From the NCBI GenBank assembly GCA_020637195.1, contig JACJWK010000017.1, forward strand, positions 1-64,000: 64,000 nucleotides of DNA, read 5' to 3'. This DNA comes from Microthrixaceae bacterium (GTDB lineage: Bacteria > Actinomycetota > Acidimicrobiia > Acidimicrobiales > DATDAH01). This document shows, piece by piece, positions 23,523 through 31,941 of this stretch. Made by a program: the position numbers and the translations under genes. The notes below the pieces were generated by a model. That model did no database searches. It had not been told where the DNA came from and saw only the letters and a program-made list of their open reading frames with translations. Position 1 is the stretch's first letter. Every line of letters begins with the position of its first letter.

Positions 23523-24530
23523 TCAGCCATCAGCGCCCGTCCTCGTGCATTTCGGCGTCGACGCCCTCGTCCAGGGCCCCGCAGCGCCAGGCGGCGATCG
23601 TGGTCGTGGTGGTGGCGGTGGGGATCCATGGACGGGGCCGGCGACGCCGACCCGGCGCTGGTCCAACCATCAGCGGAACCCGCGGCGGTGGAGTGGATGC
23701 CGTTCAGGGTCTCGAGACTTAACCCAGCGCAGGGTCCACGTCGCCGGGTCGTCGCCGAACGCCCCGTCAGCTGCGGCGGCGATATCGCGCCGTACCGCCA
23801 GGCCGCCTCGGCGACCTCGGCCCAGCGGCGAGCGTGTCGTGGGCCTCGGCGAGGATCTCGGCGAGGTCGGGCACCAGCCCGAAGTGCGCCAGGGCGATGC
23901 CGGCAGGCCGCCGCTCGGCAGAAACGGTCCAGCGAGTGCAGGGCCTGGTCAGGTCGAAGTCGGGCGGCAGCGTGGCCGGGCGCAGGATGCCCGCGTCGGG
24001 CAGGCGCACGCCCACGCGTCGCCTGCGAACAACAGGCCGCTCTCAGAGTCGTGCAGCGAGGTGGTGCTTGGCGTGCCCGGGGGGAGTCGACCGTGGTGAG
24101 CGTGCGGTTTGGGCCCACCAGGATCGCCTCGCCGTCGGCAGGACGTGCACGCTCGGCCGCAGGGCTCGAGGCGACCGTACAGCGAGTCGAGCAGGTCGCC
24201 GTAGACGGTGGCGGCGCTGGCCACCAGGCGGCTGGGGTCGACCAGGTGGCGGGCGCCGCGCCGTGGACGTACACGGTGGCCGGGGAAGGCCTGGCCACGT
24301 CGCCCACCCGCCGGCGTGGTCGAGGTGGATGTGGGTGACGGCGATGCCGGCCAGGTCGCCGGGGCGACGCCCAGGCCGTCAGGGCGGTGAGCAGCTCGTC
24401 CACCGAGCTCGGCTGCCCGTCTCGACGAGCACGGGCGCCGGGCCCCACGAGGTAGCCCTGCGGTGGCTGCTCCCACCCCGAGGAGGTGTCGATCTGTCGG
24501 ACTCCCCGGCCTGATCTCCACGTCGGCCAC
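23523..24530 (-). pseudogene. MBL-fold metallo-hydrolase, many frameshifts
   Basis: Pieced together across frames, this reads as a metallo-beta-lactamase-fold hydrolase of about 330 residues. A start near GTG 24530 (VADVEI) leads to QGYLVGPG, SSVDELLTALTA, the HIHLDHAGG-type metal motif, RHLVDPSRLVASAATVYGDLLDSLYG, DSESGLLFAGDA, VRLPDAGILRPATLPPDFDLT and AHFGLVPDLAEILAEAHDTL, ending at TGA 23525. At least six single-base shifts separate these blocks, yet the blocks show no decay. It may be intact in the organism and damaged only in this sequence. Substrate unknown. Confidence 0.7.
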
Positions 24531-24544
24531 GACGGGCAGGTTTC

Positions 24545-25278
24545 CACAGGCACCGCTGGCGGTCAGACAGGCGGAGGCCCGGGGAGGGGCCAGGCGGTGG
24601 GCGGCGAGGCGCTCGGCGTCGGCGAGCAGCGCGGCGGTGGCATCGTCCTGCATGATCCGACCGGCGTCGAGGACCACCGCCCGGGGCAGAGCTCAGCGCG
24701 TAGGGCAGGTCGTGGGTCACCACGACCAGGGGTGAGCTCGAGGCTCAGCGACGGCGGCGAGCTCGCCTGCGCCGCCAGGTCGAGGTTGGCCGACGGCTCG
24801 TCGAGCACGAAGCGTCGTCAGGTGCGCGCTCGCGAGCACGGTGGCCACGGCCACCCGGCGCTGCTCCCCAGGCTCAGGTGGTGGGGAAACGGTCGGCGCT
24901 GGCCATCCCCACCACCTCGAGGGCCTCGACCACCCAGGCCTCGACCTCGTCGGGCTGGAGGCCGAGGTTGGCGGCCCGAAGGCGACGTCCTGGCGGACGG
25001 TCGGGCAGAAGAGCTGGTCGTCAGGGTCCTGGAACACGAGGCCGACCCGGCGCCGGATCTCCCGCAGCGACGCCTGGTCGGCGGTGTCGAGCCCGTCGAC
25101 GGTGACCCGCCGGCGGTCGGCGCCAGCACCCCGTTGAGGTGCAGGACGAGGTGGTCTTGCCGGCGCCGTTGGGGCCCAGCACCGCGACCTGCTCCCCCGT
25201 CGCCGCGGCCAGGTCCACACCCTGCAGCGCCGCACGCCCGTCAGGATAGGTGTAGCGGACCGAGTCAGGCGAGACCAC
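24545..25278 (-). pseudogene. cbiO: Cobalt/nickel ECF transporter ATPase, frameshifted
   Basis: The ATP-binding subunit of the ECF transporter that begins with cbiM. Across three frames one reads SVRYTYPDG, VAVLGPNGAGKTT (Walker A), VTVDGLDTADQASLREIRRRVGL, VFQDPDDQLFCPT (Q-loop), SLGEQRRVAVA (signature region), LDEPSANLDL (Walker B) and VVLDAGRIMQDD. Every break examined closely is explained by one missing base (for instance after the Walker A threonines). GTG 25278 is the likely start. The end is approximate because it runs into the MBL gene. Confidence 0.75.
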
Positions 25279-25281
25279 GTC

Positions 25282-26032
25282 AGACTGCCCGACCAGCGCC
25301 AGCGCAGCGCCGGCCAACGACGGCGAGGAACCACGACACCGCGGAGCCGCTCTCGGCCGGGCGGGCGGACCGGTCGTCGGGAGCGGGACGTGCCGTCGAA
25401 GCCGCAGGCGACCATCGCCAGGTGGACCCGCTCGCCCCGCTCGGAACGAGCGCACGAACAGGGGTCCTGCCGTGGCCGCGACGCCCAGGCCTGCCAGAGC
25501 CAGCGGGGGTCGTCCTTCAGTGATACCTCGCGCCACCCGCAGGCGCTCAGCTCGCCGACGCACGGCGCCGTAGCGCACCATAAACCGGCGATCGCGGTGA
25601 GCACCGCAGGGCGCGCAACTGCCGTGCAGCGAGGAGGTCCAGGACGGGGTCGCGGTGGCGAGCACGACCGCGACAGCCACGCCGAGGGTGCCCTTCACGA
25701 GGATGCCCATGCCCCACAGCCCGTCGACGGAGAGCGTGAGCGGCCGACGTCGATCGGGGGCCGCGCCACGAGGGCGCGCAGGCGCGAGCGCGACGAAGGG
25801 CGCCTCGATGAGCAGGCGGCGCGCCGTGCGACGGCCGCACCCTCGTCAGGGCGACGAGCACCACCACGGCCACGGCGTCGACCACGAGCACGGGGACGGC
25901 CTCGCGGGCGTGGCCACCACGCCGACGACGAAGCGCTGGCCGCGACCTTCACGTGGCCGGGCGGTTCCCGTCCCGGGGCACGACCACCGCGTCCGCAGCC
26001 GTGTCACCCGCCGGCTGGGCGACCGTCGTCAC
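25282..26032 (-). pseudogene. cbiQ: Cobalt/nickel ECF transporter permease, frameshifted
   Basis: The transmembrane T-component. Pieces in different frames assemble in CbiQ order: VVGVVATPREAVPVLVVDAV, AVVVLVALTRV, GILVKGTLGVAVAVVLATATP (membrane helices), FMVRYGAV, DDPRWLWQA, then SFERGERVHLAMVA with the conserved coupling-helix region ending GFDGT. A GTG at 26032, 13 bases past the PDGLE gene stop, is the probable start. At least five frameshifts occur. Because the blocks are intact, sequence error is as likely as true loss. Confidence 0.7.
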
Positions 26033-26044
26033 CGCGCCGACGGC

Positions 26045-26344
26045 TCAGGCCGCGCCGGGCGTCGCCTCGGCGTCGTGACGACGACCCGCGGCGACCGCGG
26101 TCAGGCCGGCCGCGATCGCGAACACCAGGACCACGCCGAGCGCGCGCCACGCCCAGGTCGGGTAGTCGGCGGCCGGGCTGTCGGCGGTGGCGTGCGCGGT
26201 GGCGCTGTCCTCGAAGCCCTCGTCCGCCGCGACCCGCTCGAGGCCGTCCGGCGAGCTGCTCGCCCACGGAGCGGCGAACACCGCGATGCCCAGGCTGAGC
26301 ACCAGGCCGAGGGCCACGACCAGCGCGATCGCCCGGCGGCTCAT
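26045..26344 (-). CDS. PDGLE-domain (CbiN-like) subunit of the cobalt/nickel transporter
   Basis: A protein of 99 residues with two membrane helices (about 5-25 and 65-88). The motif SSPDGLERVA gives the PDGLE family its name. It stands in for CbiN or the C-terminal domain of CbiM in Co/Ni ECF transporters, assisting substrate capture. ATG 26344 overlaps the cbiM stop by 4 bases (ATGA), so it is coupled. The next gene, cbiQ, starts 13 bases later. Confidence 0.85.
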   Translation of the reverse strand: MSRRAIALVVALGLVLSLGIAVFAAPWASSSPDGLERVAADEGFEDSATAHATADSPAADYPTWAWRALGVVLVFAIAAGLTAVAAGRRHDAEATPGAA

Positions 26345-27030
26345 GCCGGCACCTCCCCACCGAGGTCGACCCGCGGTGCGGCGGCGAGGTCCCGGGCCCC
26401 GTACACCAGGTCGGGTCGGACCGAGAGCACGGCGGCGACCACGGCGCCGGTGATCACGCCCTCGCCGACGCCGATGAGCAGGTGCACGCCGACCATCGCG
26501 CCGGCGACCGCCCGCAACGACACGTCGGTGGTGCCGCCCAGCGCGTACTCGAGCGTGAACGCCACCGACGCCAGCACCACCGAGATCCCGGCGGCCACAC
26601 CCGAGGCGATCACCACGCCGGCACGGGTGCGCGGCAGCAGGGCCCGCAGCCCACGGAACACGACCCAACCGCCGAGGCACGCCACGAGGGCGAGGTTCAC
26701 GACGTTGAGGCCCAGGGCGCTCAGGCCCCCGTCGGCGAAGAGCAGGCACTGCACGACGAGCACCGTGGTGAGGCACAGCACCGCGACCCAGGGCCCCACG
26801 AGGACCGCCGCCAACACCCCGCCGATGAGGTGGCCGCTGGTCCCGGAGGCCACGGGAAAGTTCATCATCTGCAGGGCGAAGACGAAGGCCGCGGTCATGC
26901 CGGCCAGGGCGATCTCCCGGTCGGCCACCTGCTCCCGGGTCCTGCGGATCGCCACGGCGACACCGCCCACGGCCACGGCGCCGGCCGCCACGGAGGTCCT
27001 CAGGTCGACGAAGCCGTCGGGGATGTGCAC
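26341..27030 (-). CDS. cbiM: Cobalt/nickel ECF transporter substrate-binding permease
   Basis: The S-component that binds Co2+ or Ni2+. The mature N-terminus MHIPDGF is the metal-binding hallmark (Met1-His2). The protein has six to seven membrane helices and the conserved segments MMNFPVASGTSGHLIGG and GLNVVNLALVACLGG. At 229 residues it is a typical size. It starts at GTG 27030. The Fur-family gene lies 52 bases upstream on the same strand, and the gap holds a Nur-box-like palindrome (27060-27076). Co versus Ni cannot be decided from sequence. Confidence 0.93.
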   Translation of the reverse strand: MHIPDGFVDLRTSVAAGAVAVGGVAVAIRRTREQVADREIALAGMTAAFVFALQMMNFPVASGTSGHLIGGVLAAVLVGPWVAVLCLTTVLVVQCLLFADGGLSALGLNVVNLALVACLGGWVVFRGLRALLPRTRAGVVIASGVAAGISVVLASVAFTLEYALGGTTDVSLRAVAGAMVGVHLLIGVGEGVITGAVVAAVLSVRPDLVYGARDLAAAPRVDLGGEVPA

Positions 27031-27059
27031 GCCACCGTCGTAACGCAGTGGCCCCGCTG

Positions 27060-27076
27060 TTGCAAGTGATTCGCAG
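27060..27076. promoter_or_regulatory. Nur-box-like operator upstream of cbiM
   Basis: TTGCAA-GTGAT-TCGCAG matches the pattern tTGCaa-N5-ttGCAA described for the nickel regulator Nur of Streptomyces, with two mismatches in the right half. It lies 30 bases before the cbiM GTG and 7 bases after the Fur-family stop. This fits metal-dependent repression of the transporter by the adjacent Fur homologue (inference). Confidence 0.5.
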
Positions 27077-27082
27077 TAGTGC

Positions 27083-27535
27083 TCAACGGCGGCCGCACCG
27101 CGCGCACCGTCCGGTGAGGACCAGGTGGTCCGACAGGACGAACCCGGTCTCGGCCTCGACCGCCGCCGCCAGCGCCGCCACGGCGTCGGTCCCGACCTCC
27201 TCGACCCGCCCGCACACCGAGCAGCGCAGGTGGTGGTGGTCGCCGGCGACCAGGTGCCAGGCGGCCGCCTCCCGTCCGGTCTCGGCCCGGTCGGCGGCCC
27301 CCGCCGCCTCGAGGGCCTCGAGCACCCGGTACACCGTCGACTGGTTGACGTCGGGGGCGTCGGCCTGCACCCGGGCGGTGAGCTCGTCGGCGGTCACCGC
27401 CCCGGCGGTGGCCACGAAGGCGGCGACGATGGCCCGGCGCGCCGCGGTCCGGCGTCCGCCCTCGGCGGCGAGCACGTCGAGGAGTCGCTCGACCTCGGCG
27501 TCGCTCCCGGCGACCGACCCTCCGTGCCCGGCCAT
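27083..27535 (-). CDS. Fur-family metal-responsive regulator (possibly Nur-like)
   Basis: A protein of 150 residues. The winged helix is VTADELTARVQADAPDVNQSTVYRVLEALE, followed by metal-site residues HHHLRC with two CxxC pairs (CSVC and CARC) for structural zinc. The family includes Fur, Zur, Nur and PerR. The cbiM-PDGLE-cbiQ-cbiO genes directly downstream favour a nickel or cobalt sensor. ATG 27535 follows GATGAT by 6 bases. It is divergent from xseA. Confidence 0.9.
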   Translation of the reverse strand: MAGHGGSVAGSDAEVERLLDVLAAEGGRRTAARRAIVAAFVATAGAVTADELTARVQADAPDVNQSTVYRVLEALEAAGAADRAETGREAAAWHLVAGDHHHLRCSVCGRVEEVGTDAVAALAAAVEAETGFVLSDHLVLTGRCARCGRR

Positions 27536-27589
27536 GGGGCGATCATCGCACGCCACGTTCGCCGGCCCTCGCTCGCTAGCGTCGGCGTG

Positions 27590-28846
27590 GTGGAGCAGCT
27601 GTTCGACACCGACGCGCTCGACACGCTGACCGTCAGCGAGCTGAGCACCCGGATCGGCGCCGTGATCCGCAAGGGGTTCGGTGGGCCGGTGTGGGTCGAG
27701 GGCGAGATCCACGGCCTGAGCCGCCCGGCGAGCGGCCACGTGTACTTCGACCTGGTCGAGCCCTCCGCCACGGGCCGGCGCCAGGCGGCGTCGGTGCCCG
27801 TCGTGCTGTGGGAGTCCGACAAGCACGGGGTCAACCAGACCCTCAAGCAGTCCGGCGCCGGCCTGCGCATGACCGACGGCCTCGCCGTGCGCATCCGCGG
27901 CACCGTCAGCTTCTACAACGCCCAGAGCCGCGTGCAGCTCCAGATGTCGGCGATCGACCCGGCCTACACGCTCGGGCGCATGGCGGCCGAGCGCGACCGG
28001 CTGCTGCAGGCGCTCGCCGCCGAGGGGCTGCTCGACGCCAACGCCCGTCGGCCCCTGCCGGCGGTGCCGCTGCGGGTGGGGCTCGTCACGAGCGACGGCA
28101 GCGCCGCCTGCGAGGACTTCCTCCACGAGCTCGAGGCCAGCGCCCTCGGCTTCCGGGTGTCGGTCGTGCACGCCCGGGTCCAGGGCAACCTCGCCGCCGC
28201 CACCGTCGCCTCGGCACTGCGGGTCGCCGCCGATCAGGACGTCGACGTCGTCGCCCTCGTCCGCGGCGGCGGCTCCCGCTCGGACCTGGCCGCCTTCGAC
28301 AGCGAGCTGATCGCCCGCGCCATCGCCCACCTGCCGGTCCCGGTGCTCACCGGCGTCGGCCACGAGACCGACGACAGCGTGGCCGACGCGGTCGCCCACA
28401 CCCGGTACAAGACGCCCACCGCGTGCGCCGCCGGCCTCGTGGACCACGTGCGCCGCTGGTGCACCCGCCGCGACGACGTGTGGGACGGGGTGGTGCGCCG
28501 CAGCACGACCCTGCTCGATCGCCACGCCGCTCGCCTCGACACCACCGCCGGCGCCGTGGTGCGCGCCGGCCAGGGAAGGCTGCGCCGCGCCGACCAGGAC
28601 CTCGACCGGTCCACCCGCCGGCTCGTGGCCGCCGCCCCCCGCCCGACCCGCGACGCCGCCCGCCGGCTCGACGGCCTGGCCGCCCGGGTCGCCGCGCTGG
28701 ACCCGGCGCGGGCCCTCGCCCGCGGCTGGTCCCTCACCCGAACCGCGGACGGCCGGCTCGTCCGCTCCCCCGCCGACGTCGGCGCGGGCGACCGGCTCGT
28801 CACCCGGGTGGCCGCCGGCGAGATCCGGAGCACCGTCGATGCCTGA
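27590..28846 (+). CDS. xseA: Exodeoxyribonuclease VII large subunit
   Basis: Single-strand exonuclease subunit (418 residues). The N-terminal OB fold (TVSELSTRIGAVI ... GPVWVEGEI) is followed by the catalytic core: RVGLVTSDGSAACEDF, VALVRGGGSRSDLAAFDSE and TGVGHETDDSVAD, then a coiled-coil region and the C-terminal RGWSLTR segment. GTG 27590 is preferred over GTG 27587 because it lies 7 bases after TAGCGT (27577-27582), the leaderless spacing seen elsewhere here. It overlaps xseB by 8 bases. Confidence 0.96.
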   Translation: MEQLFDTDALDTLTVSELSTRIGAVIRKGFGGPVWVEGEIHGLSRPASGHVYFDLVEPSATGRRQAASVPVVLWESDKHGVNQTLKQSGAGLRMTDGLAVRIRGTVSFYNAQSRVQLQMSAIDPAYTLGRMAAERDRLLQALAAEGLLDANARRPLPAVPLRVGLVTSDGSAACEDFLHELEASALGFRVSVVHARVQGNLAAATVASALRVAADQDVDVVALVRGGGSRSDLAAFDSELIARAIAHLPVPVLTGVGHETDDSVADAVAHTRYKTPTACAAGLVDHVRRWCTRRDDVWDGVVRRSTTLLDRHAARLDTTAGAVVRAGQGRLRRADQDLDRSTRRLVAAAPRPTRDAARRLDGLAARVAALDPARALARGWSLTRTADGRLVRSPADVGAGDRLVTRVAAGEIRSTVDA

Positions 28847-29081
28847 GCCCCACCCCGACCCGACCGACGCCGGCGCGGCCTCCCTCGGCTACGCCGAGGC
28901 CCTGGCCGAGCTCGAGGCCATCCTCGACGAGCTCGAGGACGACTCGCTCGACGTGGACGTGCTCTCGACCCGGGTGGCCCGCGCCGCCGAGCTCATCGCC
29001 CACTGCCGGGACCGCATCGACGGCGCCCGGTTCGAGGTCGAGCGCATCGTCGCCGGCTTCGACGACGACACGCCCTCCTGA
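28839..29081 (+). CDS. xseB: Exodeoxyribonuclease VII small subunit
   Basis: A protein of 80 residues with the XseB helical hairpin: GYAEALAELEAILDELEDDSLDVDVL followed by VARAAELIAHCRDRI. It binds the long helices of XseA to form the active complex. Its start overlaps the end of xseA, so translation is coupled. It ends 9 bases before the stop of a convergent lipoprotein gene. Confidence 0.95.
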   Translation: MPEPHPDPTDAGAASLGYAEALAELEAILDELEDDSLDVDVLSTRVARAAELIAHCRDRIDGARFEVERIVAGFDDDTPS

Positions 29082-29090
29082 CGCACCCGC

Positions 29091-30005
29091 TCAGTCGCCG
29101 GTGGACGTCACCGGCTCGCCGGCCTCGTCGGCGACGTCGAAGTGCTCGAAGCGCACGTCGAGGGTGTCCACGATGTTCACCACGTGCAGCAGGCCCTGGT
29201 CCGTGGTGGTGGCGTCGATGCCCTCGCCCTCGCCCTCCTCGGCGACGTGGGCCATGGCCCCGATGGTCGACACCGCGCCGGTGGCGAGGTCCGCCCGGTA
29301 GAGCCCGCGCACGGCGTCGTCGGTGGCCAGCCACAGCGCGCCCGCGGCGACGTCCGCCCCCTGCACCCGGTTCAGCCGGACGCTGAGCGCGATGGGCTCG
29401 AGGGGCTCGAAGGTGCAGCCGGCGCCGACCTCGTAGACGAGGATCTGGTCACCGCTGAACCCCTTCATGGAGTAGGCCCGGTCACCGTCGACGGCGATGA
29501 ACGAGTTGTGACGCTGCGCCACCTCCTGCGAGCCCGTCATGGTCAGGGTCTGCGGGTCGAAGCACGCCATGATCTGCTCGTCGCGCTGGTACTCGGGCTG
29601 CTCGAGGGGGACGTAGAGGATCCCGTCCTCGACGTCGACGTCGCCGACGTGGTTGTAGCCGTCGGGCACGAAGCGGTCGGGGACGGCGGTGGTGTCGGCC
29701 TGCTCCTGGTTCAGGTCGGCGTCGACCCGGGCGAGCACGGTCGTGCCCGAGAAGATCCATCCACCGTCGTCGAGCCGGGCGACCCCCTGGCGGTAGCCCG
29801 GGTTCACGACCTCCTCACCGGTGGTCGTGGCGGTGAAGACGGGCGGGACGACGGTCGTGGTGGTGGCCACCGCGTCGTCGGCCGGCGCGCCGTCGCCCCC
29901 ACCCCCGCCGCTGGCGCACCCGGCCGCCACGACGGCGCCGACGGCGAGCAGCGCCACCCCCGCCCGTGCGACGCGCCGCCTCCTGCCCTGCACTCCCCCG
30001 GTCAC
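29091..30005 (-). CDS. Lipoprotein with beta-propeller-like repeats
   Basis: GTG 30005 gives 304 residues: a signal peptide with lipobox (AVVAAGCASG), a Thr/Val linker (TTTTVVPP), then a domain with short beta repeats (WIFSGTTVLARVD, ILYVPLEQPEYQRDEQIMACFD, RAYSMKGFSGDQILVYE, LWLATDDAVRGLYRAD). The pattern suggests a propeller-type extracellular sensor or binding protein. No enzyme motif is seen. A longer upstream reading frame overlaps the HAD gene and is rejected. Confidence 0.75.
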   Translation of the reverse strand: MTGGVQGRRRRVARAGVALLAVGAVVAAGCASGGGGGDGAPADDAVATTTTVVPPVFTATTTGEEVVNPGYRQGVARLDDGGWIFSGTTVLARVDADLNQEQADTTAVPDRFVPDGYNHVGDVDVEDGILYVPLEQPEYQRDEQIMACFDPQTLTMTGSQEVAQRHNSFIAVDGDRAYSMKGFSGDQILVYEVGAGCTFEPLEPIALSVRLNRVQGADVAAGALWLATDDAVRGLYRADLATGAVSTIGAMAHVAEEGEGEGIDATTTDQGLLHVVNIVDTLDVRFEHFDVADEAGEPVTSTGD

Positions 30006-30027
30006 GGGGCGCGACGCTAGTGCCGGG

Positions 30028-30741
30028 TCAGGACCAGGCGTCGACGAGCACCAGGAGCTCGGGCAGCGACGCGATGGTGGCGTCGGGCTCGACGTCGTGG
30101 CCGGGGACGGCGCCGTTCGGGCGCAGCACCGCCCGCATGCCCACCCCCTGCGCTCCGGAGATGTCGTCGAGGGGGCGGTCCCCCACGAAGACGGCCCGGG
30201 CCGGGTCGGCGACGTCCAGCGCGTCGAGGGCCGCACGGAACACCGACGGGTGCGGCTTCAGGTGGCTCAGCTCGCTGGAGTACAGGCGGGCGTCGATCAG
30301 CTCGGCGAGGCCGTCGCGCTCGAGGAACTCCTCGTGGAACGCCCGCGGCCAGTGCGTGTTGGACAGCAGGCCGATGGTCAGGCCCCGCTCGCGCAGCGCC
30401 CGCAGCACCGGCGCCGCATCGGGGTCGTGGGTGATGTGGGGGGTCCAGGCATCGAGGTGACGCACGGCCGCCTCCTCGAGGACGGCCTCGGCCACGTCCA
30501 GCCCGAGCTCGCGCGACGCCTCGCCCAGCAGGTCGGCGAGGGTCGCGCTCTGCTGGGTGGTGGTGGTGCGGGCCCAGAACCGCTCCTCCACCTGCGAGAG
30601 CCGCTCGGTGAGCTCGTCCTCGCGCGCCGGGTCGAGGTGGTGGGCGGCGGCCCGCCACACGTCGAGCAACTCGATGGGCACGAAGTGCGACAGCGTGCCG
30701 CCCCAGTCGAAGACGACGGCGTCGACCCCTGGTCCGGCCAT
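30028..30741 (-). CDS. HAD-superfamily hydrolase
   Basis: A phosphatase of 237 residues. Motif I is VVFDWGGTL: the nucleophile Asp is followed by Trp-Gly, and the second Asp of the usual DxD is replaced by Gly, as in several HAD subgroups. Motif II is GLLSNTHWP, the motif III lysine is in LKPHPSVFRAAL, and motif IV is FVGDRPLDDISGA. A helical cap lies between I and II. It resembles phosphoglycolate phosphatase-like enzymes; the substrate is open. ATG 30741 follows TACGGT by 7 bases. Confidence 0.9.
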   Translation of the reverse strand: MAGPGVDAVVFDWGGTLSHFVPIELLDVWRAAAHHLDPAREDELTERLSQVEERFWARTTTTQQSATLADLLGEASRELGLDVAEAVLEEAAVRHLDAWTPHITHDPDAAPVLRALRERGLTIGLLSNTHWPRAFHEEFLERDGLAELIDARLYSSELSHLKPHPSVFRAALDALDVADPARAVFVGDRPLDDISGAQGVGMRAVLRPNGAVPGHDVEPDATIASLPELLVLVDAWS

Positions 30742-30809
30742 GGTCGAGACCGTAGGCCACCCCCGGCCCGGGTGCCGGGTGCGAGGGGCGGCGCCCGTAG
30801 GCTGGCGGC

Positions 30810-31862
30810 GTGGCGTCGGCACCCGCGAGCGTGAAGGCGGTCGCGGACGCGGTCGAGGCCCGCCTCGCCGAGGTCCTCGACGCCGAGACCGCCCGCTGGT
30901 GCGCGCTGACCCCCGACCTCGAGTGGCCGCTCGACGCGCTGCGCCGCCTCGTGCTCGCCGGCGGCAAGCGCCTGCGCCCCTCGTTCTGCCACTGGGCGTT
31001 CGTGGGGGCCGGCGGCGCCCCCGACGACCCGCGCGTCGTCGACGCGGGGGCCGCCTTCGAGCTGCTGCACGCGTTCGCGCTCATGCACGACGACGTGATG
31101 GACGACTCCGACACGCGCCGCGGCTTCGAGACCATCCACGCGGAGTTCGCGGCCCACCACGCCGGCGCGGCGTGGGGCGGCGAGAGCCGCCGCTTCGGGG
31201 AGGGGGTCGCGATCCTGGTCGGGGACCTCGCCCACGTCCTCGCCGACCGGGTGCGTCCCGCCGGCCCCCCCGAGCTCGACGCCGTCTGGGACGAGCTGCG
31301 CATCGAGCTGAACGTCGGCCAGTACCTCGACGTCCTCGGCACCGCCCGAGCCGACCGCGACGAGGCCGGCGCCCGCCGCATCGCCCGCTACAAGTCGGGC
31401 AAGTACACGATCGAGCGCCCCCTCCACGTCGGCGCCGCGCTCGCCGGCCGGCTCGCCGACCTGGCCGCTCCCCTGTCCGACTACGGCGACCCCCTCGGCG
31501 AGGCCTTCCAGCTGCGCGACGACATCCTCGGCGTCTTCGGCGACAGCGGCCTCACGGGCAAGCCCGTCGGCGCGGACCTGCGCGAGGGCAAGCCCACGCC
31601 CCTGCTGGCGGTGGCGGTGGCGCGGGCCGACGGCCCCCAGCGCGCCGTGCTCGAGCGCGTGGGTCGGGCCGAGCTCGACGACGACGCGGTCGCGGCGCTC
31701 CAGGGGGTGCTCGAGGCCACCGGGGCGCGGGACGAGATCGAGTCCAGCATCGCCCGGCTCACGGATCGGGCCGTCGCCGCCGTGCAGCGCGCCCCCCTGG
31801 TCGACGAGGCCCGCCGGGCGCTGGTCGACCTGGCGCACTACGTGGCCGACCGCGAGCACTGA
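30810..31862 (+). CDS. Polyprenyl diphosphate synthase (isoprenyl transferase, GGPP type)
   Basis: Head-to-tail prenyltransferase of 350 residues. GGKRLRP binds IPP. The first Asp-rich motif DDVMDD(SDTRRG) and the second motif QLRDDILGVFGD chelate Mg2+-diphosphate. The residues just before the first motif (FALMHDDVMD) fit a short- to medium-chain product such as GGPP, but this is uncertain. It probably feeds menaquinone, carotenoid or lipid synthesis. GTG 30810 follows TAGGCT by 6 bases, a clear leaderless case. Confidence 0.93.
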   Translation: MASAPASVKAVADAVEARLAEVLDAETARWCALTPDLEWPLDALRRLVLAGGKRLRPSFCHWAFVGAGGAPDDPRVVDAGAAFELLHAFALMHDDVMDDSDTRRGFETIHAEFAAHHAGAAWGGESRRFGEGVAILVGDLAHVLADRVRPAGPPELDAVWDELRIELNVGQYLDVLGTARADRDEAGARRIARYKSGKYTIERPLHVGAALAGRLADLAAPLSDYGDPLGEAFQLRDDILGVFGDSGLTGKPVGADLREGKPTPLLAVAVARADGPQRAVLERVGRAELDDDAVAALQGVLEATGARDEIESSIARLTDRAVAAVQRAPLVDEARRALVDLAHYVADREH

Positions 31863-31941
31863 GGGTGCTCCCGGCCCCCGACCCGGCGGTGAACGCCGAT
31901 TAGCCTGGACGCAACGTCCAGCCGGTGGGAGGTGGGGCACC

